Origin: Salisapilia sapeloensis
Lineage: Eukaryota > Oomycota > Peronosporomycetes > Peronosporales > Salisapiliaceae
NCBI GenBank assembly: GCA_023334545.1
Contig: JAADVB010000016.1
Span: forward strand, 1 to 64,000
Length of the DNA stretch: 64,000 bases
Direction: 5' to 3'
The notes beneath the pieces are model-generated. The model was not told where the DNA came from, did not search any database, and worked only from the letters and a program-made list of their open reading frames with translations. Position 1 is the stretch's first letter. Every line of letters starts with the position of its first letter. A program made the translations under genes and the position numbers. This document shows positions 30,495 to 42,590 of the stretch, one piece after another.

Positions 30495-31528
30495 ATGAGC
30501 CAGCACTCGACCTCGACGACGTACATGTACGTTATAAAGTGTTCATCACGGTCATCCAAGAAACTTACACTGTGGCTTGCCATTCTGATTATAGGCCTGC
30601 ATCGACTGCAGTCGGTGGATTTCAAAATCTCACCCAGCACTCCGTCGAAGACCGCCAATGCGCTGTGCAGAGGTAAGCGTGCTTGCAATCTTGCACAGTC
30701 ATGCCTACCCTCATAATTGTTAAACACCATAGACCAAAGCTAAGTGTCCTGCAGTCCATGGGCGTTGGGGCAACTGCCGGAGTCATCGGTATCTCCGCTG
30801 TGTACCCGATCGATGTCGTCAAGACGAGGATGCAAGGAGGAGCTTCGACGTCGATGGTGCAGATCGTCCGCCACATCGTCAAACACGAAAGTCTCGGAGC
30901 TTTCTACAAAGGTCTTGGACCGCAGATCGGTGGTGCCATTCCCGACAAGGCCATTTCGCTTGCGGCACGTGATTACCTGAAAACATTTTTCTCCGATCCT
31001 ACCTCCTTCCAAGCCTCCGTCTGTGCTGCTGCAGGTGCAGGCATGGTCCAATCAGTTGTTATGAATCCCGTCGAGGTTGTCAAAGTACGTATGCAGCTCG
31101 ACAGTTCGCTTAATTTGAGTGGCGTCTTGAAAGAGCTGGGAGCTAAAGGTCTTTACCGAGGCTACAGTGCCTGCCTCGTACGTGACGTTGCCTTCGCGTC
31201 ACTCAACTTTACGCTGTACGACGTTGCCAAGAAGGAGCTAAACGTCCAGGAAGGCGCGTCGTTGGGTCTTTCGATGGCTGCTGGATCTGTTGCCGGAATG
31301 TCTGCTGCTCTGATCTCAACGCCATTGGATATGGTCAAAACGCGGATGCAAGCAAAAGGAGCTGCTGATCTCGGATACATTCGAACGTTCGAAACTATCT
31401 ATCAGCAAGGCGGTGTCAAAGCCCTCTTCTCCGGATGGGCTCCTCGAGCTGGCCGGATTGCTCCACAGCTCGGCATTGTCCTCATGTGCTACGACTGGCT
31501 CAGCCATCAGATCACTAGTACCTCATAA
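30495..31528 (+). CDS. Mitochondrial carrier family (SLC25) protein
   Basis: Exons 30495-30520, 30595-30672 and 30733-31528 give 299 residues; the first two introns (GTACAT...ATTATAG and GTAAGC...CCATAG) keep the frame. Three carrier repeats each open with P-x-[DE]-x-V-K-x-R: YPIDVVKTRMQ, NPVEVVKVRMQ and TPLDMVKTRMQ. The repeat signatures AFYKGLGPQ, GLYRGYSACLVRD and ALFSGWAPRAGRI follow. It would exchange small metabolites across the inner mitochondrial membrane. The motifs are closest in style to the aspartate/glutamate or glutamate carriers, without the EF-hand N-domain of the Ca-regulated forms; the substrate is not certain. The short N-terminus is Ser/Thr-rich. Confidence 0.85.
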
Positions 31529-33750
31529 ACAGCCTGTCATTTCCTATTGCGCAACTACCTTGCCCTGGTTCCGTTTAACAAATTTAATTCAGACACCTTT
31601 ATATTCTATCCCAATTTCTTGCCTGCTCGTTCTTGTATCTATGGTAAATAGAGGTTGCTAGTACTTGTCGTAAGCTAGCTTGCGGTGCAGCGAGATGACG
31701 CTGGAGTATTTTTGCATCGCGCAATGACCTTTTCGACGGGTATTGCCCATGTTATGCAACTTCCCTGATCCTCGCCAACCCTTTGTAGAAGCCTACGCGT
31801 CGATGTCATTGCCCGCCCATCTCCTAGCCGTGCTGTCATGCCGAAAAGCCGTGGCTGAATTTTTCGTTTGCGCAATTTCAAGTGACTGGTAATCGTGAAA
31901 CGGACGCAAGATCTGCGATAGTTTTCTCGATGGCGACTATCCGAGTATCCCATTCTTCCAGTACCTTGGCGAACAAATACATTGATACGAATCGTATCTG
32001 TAAAGCCGAATGCATGAAGGACTGGATGAATGGGAAAACTGGATTATCAGATCGAATTACTGTACGCTGGCTAGATTGCAGTACCGCACACGTTTCATCT
32101 TGGTCACAAATAACTCTAGTGTGCAAGCAGAATGGAATAACTGATCTAGGTCATCCGTACCGAGAGAACAATTCACGGCATCACCGCCTACTTTACTCGT
32201 AACTGGTAGGGCGATTGTGAGTGGTGCATTCAAGCTGGGTGAACCGGACGATTGCTACCGCTTGCCTTTCAAAGATTGGACATCTCACCCGGCACCCACT
32301 CGTTTCCACAGCCAGGTTCTAGTTGCTCTACGGCTTGAAGCTGCTGCTTCAATGCATACCCACTTTCTATCCGTTTGAAGCTCTATAGTGTCATTTGCGC
32401 TTTTCATGACATGGGGATTGAAGTACCCTTCATTTATCGGATTCAATCATGTGCTTGCCCTTTTAACCATCGCTTGTTACCTTCCCTTGCTCATAGCCGT
32501 TCGATTAATCATGTCTCCATTTTTGTCGGGTAAGTCTACACACCTTCAAGTGCGCACGAATGCGAAGCGTTTGAACTTATGCACCTCATGTTCCCACTTT
32601 TGGCTTACGAGGGCTTCCACCCATTTTTTTCATAAAACTCAAGCCAGTCGCACATTAAAGAGCAAGACTTTTGACCAAGCGACCAGTCATTTGGTTTAGC
32701 TACATGTTAGGCTTTAATCACCAGCTGAGTGCGTCTATGATTTCATAGCGTCGGACGACGCAATATGATCGACAAGTAAACCTTGGTGCTTGAGGGCAGA
32801 GTTAAAACAAAATGATGAAAAGTCAGAGGATATGATAGACTTGCAACAGTGGAAGAGCGGGAATTTGCCATGCCTCTTGTGGTGGATATAAAAGGTAGAT
32901 GTGCGTGACAAGTATAGTTGGATGAATAAACAAAAAGGTACTGATAGTGCATTTCTTAGTGCTACGTGAGGTTGGGCATCATGTTTCTCCTGGCGAGTCA
33001 GCAAGAGTACGCTTCTAACTTGTCACTAGACTCTATTCAAAGCGGTAATTCGGAGCAGCATGATGGTTGGACTAAACATAAGCGAACTCTTGCTGATGAT
33101 ATTGCGCTTCTAAAAAGTATGACGGCGCATTCAGTTTAGTCGTCGAGGATTCGAGTCTGCTATTTATAAAGACTCAGAGGGCACCCATATCAGCGGGCGT
33201 CAAGTAGTATTGAATAGCTTCTTTAGCTTCATACTTTCTCTCCGTGGAAAAGTTTCTTTTTAAAGCTATCACGTAGTATTTAAGTGCAAAGATAATATAT
33301 TTTTGGTGACTACGAATGCAAGCGAAAGCTTGGAGATTAAAGCTAACTGCATATTCTGACGGGTCTTTAACTGACGCAATTTTCTAGCCAAGGTTTCCGT
33401 TTTATCGCTCAATCTTAATCTTTTATATGTATAGCGCGATACTTATCTCTTCTTGTTGACTCGAGCAAGTCTTTGTTCAACCCCCTTTTAAAAATAGACT
33501 AGCCACTACCTCGTGTCAATGAGCATATTCCTAACGGAGCGTCACTTGAAGCACCGAATGAAGGATCCGTAAAGTCTTATTCAAGTTCCAGTGAAAACTT
33601 GGTTTGCCAAGTTACTACAATAGCTGATATGCTCATGAACCCCACAATTTCGCGAAGTGACTTGACTGAAGAAGTGTCCTATGCACCCAGATAGCCCCAT
33701 CTGCTTCTGCATTCCAACCTCCCTTTTCGACATCAAGACGATCGTTCACC
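31529..33750. other. Gene-poor AT-rich stretch
   Basis: About 2.2 kb with no supported gene. Frames at 31675-32202 (both strands), 32388-32699 and 32735-33004 are short, lack ATG-to-stop logic joined to neighbours and show no known motif. Confidence 0.5.
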
Positions 33751-34889
33751 ATGTCGAAAGAAGCTCCATCGCCACACTACATCAAACGCCGAGTGCGTGA
33801 TAATAAATATATCTTACTTGTACATAACAATATCTTAATCGACATGAACATAATGACCTTGTAGGACGAGATCGCGAGGCTCAAGGAGGAGGCTGACAAG
33901 CTTGAGATCGAGCTCAAGTTACGAAGTAAGCATTCCAGCTCACCAGGCTCTTTCCACGACGACATTTACGAAAAGCTAAGAGCGAATGATTCCATGCGAG
34001 ACATCATTCGATCCAATGAGCAGAGCATCATTCACCTTCAAACTACGGTGTCCGACTTTTCGGTAATTGGCATACCATAGTATGCATTTCGTTTCGCACG
34101 ATCAACCATCTTAACTGCTTCCGATAGCGACATGTAATTCGGCATAATTTGACTCCTAATTGTATCACGCTCGGAACGGATCATAAAGAGCGTCAACGTG
34201 TTCTTGACGCACTCCACTCCTCTATCATAGCGTCCGCTCGGAACGAAATTCGGTCTAGCTATCGGCATGTCGATTTTAGTCAAAGATTTCAGTACGAAGA
34301 GAAATTCACGGACCCAGAGACCGGGGATGCAATTATGTATCACCGTGTCGCTTTGCCTTTATCTTCTGTTGCGTCCGTGCGAGAAGCGTATGACATGGCT
34401 ATCTTTAATATGAAGCACTTGGAGATGAGCATTACCGGTCGAGTTGCCTCGCTTGCTTTGCGTGAGAACGACGATACGGAGAATCAAAATGCTTTCCTCA
34501 ATCGGATTGTCGTCTCCATGCCTGATGCCGACATAGAGGAAAATGAAGCATGTTTCTCTCAATTCATCTCGTCGGAAGATGGAGACGTTGGAATCATCGC
34601 GACAGAGTCTGTCGCTCAAGACTTTCTCCTTCCGTACAAACCTCATGAACGAAGTCGAAAGGATGTGAGGTCGATGATGGAAATCACATCATCCACACGA
34701 ATGCGTGACGGAAAGATGGAGAAGGTCATTCTTGTGAAACGCTCACTGCAAGAGAGACTGCATCGCCCACAGTTTGACATATCAGACGACGCATGGGACC
34801 AACTGAAAGAAAGCGTTGTCCATGTCTCTACGGTAGACTTGTGCCCATTCCATGTTCGACTTGCATATCCCAAACATCATCAATCGTAA
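33751..34889 (+). CDS. Oomycete START-like family protein, unknown
   Basis: Exons 33751-33792, 33865-34062 and 34128-34889 give 333 residues; introns are 72 and 65 nt and both splice at phase 0. Exon 2 encodes a leucine/charge-rich helix (DEIARLKEEADKLEIELKLR). The rest looks like a beta/alpha fold with FSQRFQYEEKFTDP, MYHRVALPLSSV and MKHLEMSITGRV. It has the outline of the oomycete bZIP-plus-START-like families (sometimes called M96 mating-specific-like), but I could not match a diagnostic motif. It has no signal peptide or membrane segment. Function unknown; it ends 161 bp from the convergent IleRS stop. Confidence 0.65.
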
Positions 34890-35050
34890 TCTCAATATGC
34901 ATTAACAAGAGTAGCTAAAACGGCAAGTAGCTCTGCCTGAGACCTCTCATAGTTCTTTCATCCTCTACATCTACTTTTTGAACAAACTGAAAACGAACTA
35001 AAAGCAAGAAACAGTCTGGTGGTATTCTTCCTCTAGGTATAAGAAACTAC

Positions 35051-38000
35051 TTACGCCTTCGACAGCCATTCCATACCTTCCGTCTTGTTCGCTTGAACAA
35101 ACTCCTTGGCATTCAAGAAATAGTGTTCCTTGTGCTTGAGCGTCGACACTTGGCCGGCCACCACCACTTCCAATTGGTTCTGTGCCTGCACTGCCGCGTA
35201 GTCCATCGAGCTAATGAACGCACGAACGTGGTCTGGCTTGACACCTCCCGCAGCCTTCAGCTTGTCATCAGCAGCAAAGAAGACCGCCGGTCGAGCCACG
35301 ACGAGCGTCACCTTGGATCCACTGAACGCCGCCGTCTCCTCGACAATATCCACCGCCTCTTGCGGCTTCAACGTCGACGGAGCCGGAGTCGTACCGAGCG
35401 CCTGCGTCACCATGTCCGAGCAGCCTTGGATAGCCTTAGTAATCGGCTTGTCGCCGTCTTCTTCATCAAAGTAGACCTGGACCATGTCTCCAACGACTAG
35501 ACCAGCCTTCTTCCGGAGCTTCTGGACTCGGGTAATGACTTCTCGAGCACATCCCTTCATCTTTAGCTCTTCATCTTCACGCGTGTCGATGATGACCATG
35601 AGATTATCTTCCGCCGACACATCTGCTTCATACACCTTTTTATCTCCCTTGAACTCTCTTTTGACGATCAGATCGTCTCCCGACAGTTCATGTCCATCAA
35701 TCTCAACCTTGCCATTCGTCAAGTAGTCACTCACAGCTTCATGCGACAACGCTGCCACTTGTTTCTTGACACTACTGAGTGCCTTCCCAAGTCGACGTCC
35801 GAGGTTACGGCTATTCGCTTCTGCTTTCAACGTACACCAGAGCTTTTCGTCGTTACAGAACTCGAGCTCCGACATGTTCAGCTCATCGTACAAGTACGCG
35901 CTGAGCTTTTCCAGTCGCTCGAGCTTGTGCTTTTCAGAGGATACGACAATGACCTTCTTCACTGGGTTCTTCAGCGAGATCGTACGACGTTCTCTCGTGA
36001 CACGACCAAGTTCCACGACCGTCTGCAAGTTCTTCATCGCCGCCTCTGCTTCTTCATCAATGCGAGATGCATCGAAGTCCGGCAGCATGAGGAAGTGGAC
36101 ACTGTCAGCGACACCGTCGTCGTCTTCCTTGAGGCCTTCTTGCTTGTAGGAAGAGTGGAATTGACGAAGGAACTGGTACATGTACTCGGCAAAGAACGGC
36201 GTGAAGGGTGCCATGATCTTACACAAGTTGTACAGCACTTCATACAGAGACGAAAGCGCGACGTGAGCATCTGTGCCCTTAAGTCTCGGACGATTCAAGC
36301 GAACATACCACTTGGTCAACTGATCGATGAACGCCACAAGACGAGGCATGACCGTGTACAATCGGTAGTTCCTCATCTCTTCATGAACAAACTTGATCAG
36401 ATTATGCAACGCAGCAACGATCCAAGCGTCCATGACGTTCGTAGACGTCAACGCTTCTTCCTTGGATGGCACAAACGTCTCTCCTGTGACAGATTCCAAT
36501 CGCGACGCGTTCTGCGCGAAGAAACGAGCAGAGTTGTACCACGGGAGGAAGAGGTCACGGATGACGCCCATGACACCAGCATCTGAGAAACGCAGAGGCT
36601 CGGCTCGGACCACTGGCGAGTTGATCAAGTACAGTCTCAACGCATCTGCTCCGTACTTTTCCAGAATTTCCTTCGGGTCGGTGTAGTTCTTCAGACTCTT
36701 ACTCATCTTCCGACCGTCTTCCGCGAGCACTAGACCGTTGCAAATAAGGTTCTTAAACGCAGGCTCATCGAACAGAGCTGTACTGAGCACCATCAACGTG
36801 TAGAACCATCCACGCGTCTGGTCCAAACCTTCCGCGACGAAATCAGCAGGGAATCCACTCTCGAACTTGTCCTTGTTCTCGAACGGATAGTGCTGCTGCG
36901 CATACGGCATGCTTCCACTCTCGAACCAACAGTCAAAGACTTCCGGGACACGACGCAGCTGTCCCTTTCCTTGCTTCGATGGGATCGTCAGGTGATCGAT
37001 AAACTCTCGGTGCAAGTCAGACACCTTTTCTCCCGTCAATTCTTCCAACTCTGACACAGAACCGATGCACACGACCTCTTCGTAGTCGTCACTCACCCAC
37101 AAGGGCAGTGGTGTACCCCAGAATCGACCTCGAGAGACGTTCCAGTCCTTCCCATCGACCAGCCAGTTGTGGAAGCGCTTCTCCTGCACGAACGACGGTA
37201 CCCAGTGCGTCTTCTTGTTGTTCGCAACGATCTTGTCGCGGATCTTTTCGACGTTCACGAACCATCCAGGGATCGCACGATAGATGAGCGGCGTGCCGGA
37301 GCGGTAGCAGAACGGATAGCTATGGACGATCGTGCCCTTGGACACGAGACGGTCGCGAGCCTTGAGGTCCTTGCACAAGACGTCATCGGCGTCCTTGACG
37401 TGCATGCCCTTCACGAGTGGCATGACGTCGGTAAAGTTACCATTATCGTCTAGCGCCTGTGGGAGTGTGAATTTATCCACGACGTTATGCGCGACACAGA
37501 CGCGGTAATCGTCTTCACCAAACGTCGGAGCTTGGTGGACGATACCAGTGCCGCCAGAGTCGGAGACGTAGTCATCCGACAGGACGCGGAAGGCATTCGG
37601 CCAGTCCTTGTACGTGTCAAAGATCGGCACGTACGTCTTTCCGACCAATTCCGAACCCTTAAATTTCTCTAGAACTTCGTACTCACCTCCCTTGTACCCC
37701 TTCTTCTCCATCTTCGGATAGAGCTGCACCAGTCTAGTTTCACCTAGGATGTAAACCTTTTCCGTCTTGACGTCCTTGATCTTGACGTAGTCAAACGCTT
37801 CATTCACACACAACGCCAAGTTACTCGGAAGCGTCCATGGCGTCGTCGTCCACGCAAGAAGAGCGACGTCCGGATCGTCCGTGAGAGGGAAGGAGACGAC
37901 GACGGAAGGGTCTGGCGTGTCGCGATAGTCCAAGTTCGCTTCAAAGTTCGACAAGGACGTCGTGCAGGCAGTCGAGTACGGCAGGATCTTGTAGCCACGG

Positions 38001-38527
38001 TAGACGAGGTCCTTGTCAAAGAGCTGGCGGAAGACGTTCCACACGCTTTCCATGTACCACGGCTCCATCGTCCGGTAGTCGTTCTCCGTGTCGATCCATC
38101 GGCCAATGCGCTTCACCGTTCGCTCCCACTCGGACGTGTATCGCTGGACGATCGATCGGCACTCGGCATTGTACTTGTCAATGCCCATCTCCAGCACCTG
38201 CTCCTTGGTCGTGACGCCCAACTTCTTATTGATCTCATTCTCGACAGGGAGACCGTGGCAGTCCCATCCGAAGCGACGTTCGACGTGGTGGCCGGTCTGG
38301 TGAGCGTACCGAGTCACCGTGTCTTTAATCGTACCGGCGAGAACGTGTCCGTGGTGAGGCAGACCCGTCGCGAAGGGAGGACCATCGTAGAAAGTGTAGA
38401 GCTTTCGACCTTGGGACAATTCCAATGACTTTTGGAATGCACGCGTAGATTCCCATCGCTCGAGTGTCTTGCTTTCTTCCTCTGGGAAGGAGATGCGCTC
38501 CGGCAAGGAGCGAGATGATGCAGCCAT
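35051..38527 (-). CDS. IARS1: Cytosolic isoleucyl-tRNA synthetase
   Basis: A single exon encodes 1158 residues from the ATG at 38527; the frame runs 11 codons further only by a GTG. It is a class I aminoacyl-tRNA synthetase. The HIGH-type motif is PPFATGLPHHGH at about residue 50, and KMSKS is in DGRKMSKSLKNY. AWTTTPWTLPSN marks the CP1 editing domain that removes Val-tRNA(Ile). RLNRPRLK follows in the anticodon-binding region, with a long eukaryotic C-terminal extension. The length matches cytosolic eukaryotic IleRS and there is no targeting presequence. Confidence 0.95.
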   Translation of the reverse strand: MAASSRSLPERISFPEEESKTLERWESTRAFQKSLELSQGRKLYTFYDGPPFATGLPHHGHVLAGTIKDTVTRYAHQTGHHVERRFGWDCHGLPVENEINKKLGVTTKEQVLEMGIDKYNAECRSIVQRYTSEWERTVKRIGRWIDTENDYRTMEPWYMESVWNVFRQLFDKDLVYRGYKILPYSTACTTSLSNFEANLDYRDTPDPSVVVSFPLTDDPDVALLAWTTTPWTLPSNLALCVNEAFDYVKIKDVKTEKVYILGETRLVQLYPKMEKKGYKGGEYEVLEKFKGSELVGKTYVPIFDTYKDWPNAFRVLSDDYVSDSGGTGIVHQAPTFGEDDYRVCVAHNVVDKFTLPQALDDNGNFTDVMPLVKGMHVKDADDVLCKDLKARDRLVSKGTIVHSYPFCYRSGTPLIYRAIPGWFVNVEKIRDKIVANNKKTHWVPSFVQEKRFHNWLVDGKDWNVSRGRFWGTPLPLWVSDDYEEVVCIGSVSELEELTGEKVSDLHREFIDHLTIPSKQGKGQLRRVPEVFDCWFESGSMPYAQQHYPFENKDKFESGFPADFVAEGLDQTRGWFYTLMVLSTALFDEPAFKNLICNGLVLAEDGRKMSKSLKNYTDPKEILEKYGADALRLYLINSPVVRAEPLRFSDAGVMGVIRDLFLPWYNSARFFAQNASRLESVTGETFVPSKEEALTSTNVMDAWIVAALHNLIKFVHEEMRNYRLYTVMPRLVAFIDQLTKWYVRLNRPRLKGTDAHVALSSLYEVLYNLCKIMAPFTPFFAEYMYQFLRQFHSSYKQEGLKEDDDGVADSVHFLMLPDFDASRIDEEAEAAMKNLQTVVELGRVTRERRTISLKNPVKKVIVVSSEKHKLERLEKLSAYLYDELNMSELEFCNDEKLWCTLKAEANSRNLGRRLGKALSSVKKQVAALSHEAVSDYLTNGKVEIDGHELSGDDLIVKREFKGDKKVYEADVSAEDNLMVIIDTREDEELKMKGCAREVITRVQKLRKKAGLVVGDMVQVYFDEEDGDKPITKAIQGCSDMVTQALGTTPAPSTLKPQEAVDIVEETAAFSGSKVTLVVARPAVFFAADDKLKAAGGVKPDHVRAFISSMDYAAVQAQNQLEVVVAGQVSTLKHKEHYFLNAKEFVQANKTEGMEWLSKA

Positions 38528-38844
38528 ATTCCTCCAAGCTTCTAGATCAGAAATAGCCACAAGTGTCCGCCAGTGATTACAAGTGCAGTTCTATAAAATT
38601 ATCAACTTTCTTTAAGCGTTATCTTGTTTTTCGTATGCAAGATACTATAGTGAGTGCATTTATTGGAGACATAGGATCTGCATTGGGCATTGGATCGCGA
38701 AAATACTCGTGGAGTTGCTGTTGTAGCGACTCTCCCTGCCATCACAATGAATCATTATTAAGACAAGAATGCTATATGTGGACTAGAAAAGGTTTATATG
38801 GCCAAAATAGTAGATATGGAAAATCAAAATGGCTGAGATAAGCA

Positions 38845-39898
38845 TCAGCTAGAGCGGCCGTTCGGGAACATGGTATCGTACGCGTACGAGCTGCGAGGTA
38901 CACGCAATATTCTCAGTGGATCGCCTTCACCTTGCTCTGCCTGCTGACGTTCGCGGTTTCGCCGGTAGCCTCTTTCCATGAGCTCTTCCGTCGCTTGGAA
39001 TGAGGCGTTAGAATCGGTGAAGTTCGATGACTCGGCCATCGCATCTACATCTATGTCTACATCTCCGTCACCTTCTACCTCTACTTCATACTCCTCGATG
39101 GTTTCGTCCGACTCAGCGTCGCTATTTCTCTCTTGACCGCTCTCTAGCTCATCGACGAGCGACTCAGGCCAGAACATTTGTGCTCGACAGGACGGACAAC
39201 GGTCGTGTCCGTGCATCGTGTACTCTTTCCAGCATTGTACATGGAGCACATGACCACACGGCAATACATGCGCTTGTTCAATCGATGAAAACGTCACCTA
39301 AAAGGAGATATCAGTACTACCCACATAAATAATCCAAAAGATAAAAACATACTTCGAGGCAAATGGCACATTCGCGATGCATGGAGCCTTCGATGCACGT
39401 GTGATTGCCCTTAATTGATATCGGATAGCAACCACAACATTTTTCACAGTGGAAGAAATTATCCTGTCCACCCACTCTAGCATTTGCATACCATATTAGC
39501 CATCACATTGCATACTACTGAGTCGCTGAGAAGAGTACCTGCAGATGCCACACTGATCGCAATGAAAGTTCTGCTTTTCCACGCCTTTGTCATCGAACAA
39601 ATTGCAAATACCACAAAAGTATTCGCCCATGCAGCCTTTGCATTCGCTACAGCTCTTTGCCGGCTATCATACACAAGTAGATAAGTACCATTCCTTCGAA
39701 GCCATATCAGACAAAAGTGCATACAGGCTGCTCATGACCACACAAAGAGCACTTCATCTGCTTGACAGCATGTCGATCCATATTGTGGTCTGGATGCTTA
39801 TCGTCATGGCAAAGTCTGCAGGACACCCATTCGTTGCAACACTCTGCCAACACCTTGCAATGCCGCTGATAGTGCGCACAACCGTCGCTTTCACTCAT
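38845..39898 (-). CDS. RCHY1: RCHY1/PIRH2-type E3 ubiquitin ligase
   Basis: Exons 39898-39725, 39663-39539, 39476-39353 and 39297-38845 give 291 residues; introns are 61, 62 and 55 nt. An N-terminal CHY zinc finger ([30 protein letters not shown]) leads into a CTCHY block ([41 protein letters not shown]) and a C3H2C3 RING ([30 protein letters not shown]). The domain order is that of RCHY1. RCHY1 ligases ubiquitinate target proteins for degradation; plant and animal members act in iron sensing, p53 turnover and stress responses. The C-terminus carries an acidic tail ([18 protein letters not shown]) longer than in animals. It shares a 134-bp divergent promoter with 6PGL. Confidence 0.9.
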
Positions 39899-40032
39899 TT
39901 TCCTAGATAAATTTTGTCGACGAGGGAGATAGATTCAAATTTCATTTCACATAAACTAGACCCTTTTTAAGATATCTGTTATTTTCCATTCATCGGACAT
40001 TTGATCCGCATACTTTCATACGATCGAAGAAG

Positions 40033-40874
40033 ATGAGCGTACGAGTGCACTCGAATGCAGACAGCCTCGGAGCTGATGTGGCTACCTTGATCAAGGACGC
40101 TTCAGCCAAAGCTATTGCTGACCATGGTCAGTTCACGGTCGCTTTCTCTGGTGGCTCTTTGCCCAAGGTAGTATCTTGCTCTTTCTCCATCCGAATGATA
40201 TGAATTGATTCGAAAAAGTAGATTGTTGGCGCTGGATTAGTACCGGTCAAGAACGACATTGACTTTTCCAAGTGGCATGTCTTCTTCTCCGACGAGCGCT
40301 GCGTCGAGCTAGAGCACGATGATAGCAATTACAAGGCATGCAAAGAAGCTCTTTTTGATCACGTACGTCACTCTTAGCATTCCTAATGGCATTCGTAAGC
40401 TAACATTCGCTGCAGGTGGGCATTCCATCCGAACAAATTTATACCATTGACGCTAAGCTAAACCCTTCGGACGCTGCGGCGGATTACTCGAAGAAACTTC
40501 GATCCGTTTGGGGTAGCGAATTGCCTCGTTTCGATATGATTCTTCTTGGTATGGGTCCCGATGGACACACCTGCTCTTTATTCCCAGACCATCCACTCCT
40601 GAACGAGGATCTCCTGTACGTTGCTTCCATCTCGGACTCGCCCAAGCCACCTCTGGAGCGTATTACGCTCACATACCCGGTCGTGAACAACGCTGCCAAC
40701 GTTGCTTTTGTTGCTACGGGTGGCAGTAAAGCTGATCTCATGCCGCATATGCTCGGAAAGGAGACTCGTGAGTCACCTCTACCGGCGGCGAGAGTCCACC
40801 CGAAGAAAGGAGATTTGTACTGGTTCTTGGACACGGAGGCAGCCGCGAAAATCTCGGACGACGCCAAGATGTAA
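40033..40874 (+). CDS. PGLS: 6-phosphogluconolactonase
   Basis: Exons 40033-40167, 40222-40362 and 40416-40874 give 244 residues; the introns are 54 and 53 nt. Family motifs are in order: [51 protein letters not shown], and [12 protein letters not shown]. The enzyme hydrolyses 6-phosphogluconolactone in the oxidative pentose phosphate pathway, in the cytosol. Size and motifs are standard. It is convergent with the lipase gene, with 47 bp between stops. Confidence 0.95.
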
Positions 40875-40921
40875 GCTTTGGAATAAGAAAAAACATCTTT
40901 GGTTACCATGGAAACGTATGA

Positions 40922-42590
40922 TCACGGACTTGAATTTGTATTATTATTCTCCAATTCCATGTACATTTGTGCAATCTCCATCAACTCTTCTGCATCTTCC
41001 TCGTTCAGTTGCGCAGCGAGACTTTCCACTCCGTTGTAAATGGACAAGGTTCCGTTTTCACTCAACCAAGAGTTGCAGAGATTGATAGCAAACGAATTAT
41101 CCACTTTATCGCACAATCGCTTCAATCCCTCAGGCGTCGACACTTCGATTGATGCTTCATTCAAGTCGGCAATCACTTGGTCCATATCCACGTCAATTTC
41201 GTCTTCTACTTCATCATCGAAAGTGAATGCCTCTTTCCCGTTATTCTTCTTTGACAGACCCCGTAGTAACTTTGCATGGTTTTTATAGAGTGGTGTCCAC
41301 TTATCACGAGCTGTCGCACCCACGACTGCACCATGGTCCATATTTTTCAGCTTCTTCATAAGATTCCACTTGCCAGGCTTTATTTTTTTCTTGTCAAGAT
41401 CAACTCCGTTCCTTGTCGGTCCAAGCATCGACGGATAGTTCACAGCGCCATCATTTTCCTGCCAAGCTTTAGGAAAGCCTTGCTTCACCGTACGCCTACT
41501 ACCAAGGATTGTCGATGGGATCCAGTAGGACTTATCCATTTTCATCAGATTTGGTAACTGAATGCGCTGGGCTTTAAAATTAAGCAATGGAAAAGTGGCT
41601 GCGTTCGAGAAAGCAAAGTAGTACACGTTCGGCAGTGTCTTGATCCACTTGTTTTCTTCTTCTGCTCCTTCAGTAGATAGACTGTGAAGACAAAGGTCCT
41701 TACGTGCTTGACCTTTAAAAAGTTTGCTTCGAAAGACGCGCGAGACGTAGCTTATGAGACTTTCCTTTGGCCCTCGTGGGTTAATGCTCCATTGATCCAA
41801 CTTGGCATCGTATGAGATTTTACTGTCCTTACCAAAGGCACCAAGGGCAGATACGACTGCGGTAAATGTGGTTCTAACGGTACTATCGTAACCTGCGAGG
41901 ACATTAGCAATTAAACTACCCTGGTGTGGCGAACTGATGCTAGTGATTGAATGCACCCAATCGTGATTGCCAGTGAACAACTCACTTCTGCCTTCTTTAG
42001 TTTCCTTGATAGGAGCACCATCGGTGCCATGGGCCAAGAGGTGGGCAAGCATCCGAATCGTCTGACCACCTAGACATGATACATCATCAGAACTAGGATA
42101 ACCATGTAATCTGTTAAAAGCACTTACCCATGGAATGACCGACCAGATGCACCTTTTTGATGTTTCCATCTTTATCTTTCTTACCCCAGTCTGGATAGAG
42201 ACCTTTATACTTCTTACCCGTTCGCTTATGACCAAATTTCTTCGAGTGGGCTTCACCATAGTCGACGTGACCGCCTTTAATGTTTGCAAAGAGTTCGCAG
42301 GCTCGATCCCAGTTGCTAGCAAATGGACCAATACTCGCTATGTAGACTTCATGACCTTCCTTCTCAAGAATATCTTTCAAATCACCTTGAGCGCGACCCC
42401 AGTAAGGATACTAGCACGTGGGTGAGACGAATGAAATATAGTATAGATGGATAATACATTCTACCTTGTTCATTTCTTCAGGTCCCCATCCCATGAAACC
42501 ATGGACAAAGATGATCGGATAATCGTTTTTAGCTTTGTTCTTGGCCTCTGAGGCGACGACTAGAAGGAGTAGTAGAAGGAATCGAATCAT
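40922..42590 (-). CDS. Secreted lipase of bacterial family I.5 type
   Basis: Exons 42590-42465, 42410-42128 and 42069-40922 give 518 residues; introns are 54 and 58 nt. The ATG at 42590 opens a signal peptide (MIRFLLLLLLVVASEA); the frame further upstream begins with TTG. Matches to Staphylococcus/Geobacillus lipases are strong: PIIFVHGFMGWG (oxyanion region), YWG, SNWDRACE, GGHVDYGEAH, nucleophile GHSMGGQT (about residue 135), and NMDHGAVVG for the catalytic His. The Asp of NWDRAC and the two His of GEAH and FGH lie at the same spacing as the zinc ligands of the Geobacillus L1 lipase. After the lipase domain, an acidic helical C-terminal extension of about 110 residues is unlike the bacterial enzymes. 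It should hydrolyse triacylglycerols outside the cell. Confidence 0.9.

Noticed and set aside
31675-33004. Several 60-106-codon ORFs on both strands
   Set aside because: Overlapping on both strands, with no motifs or consistent splice structure; likely chance frames.
35690-36586. 298-codon plus-strand ORF opposite IleRS
   Set aside because: A shadow of the IleRS coding frame, without motifs; IleRS is unmistakable on the other strand.
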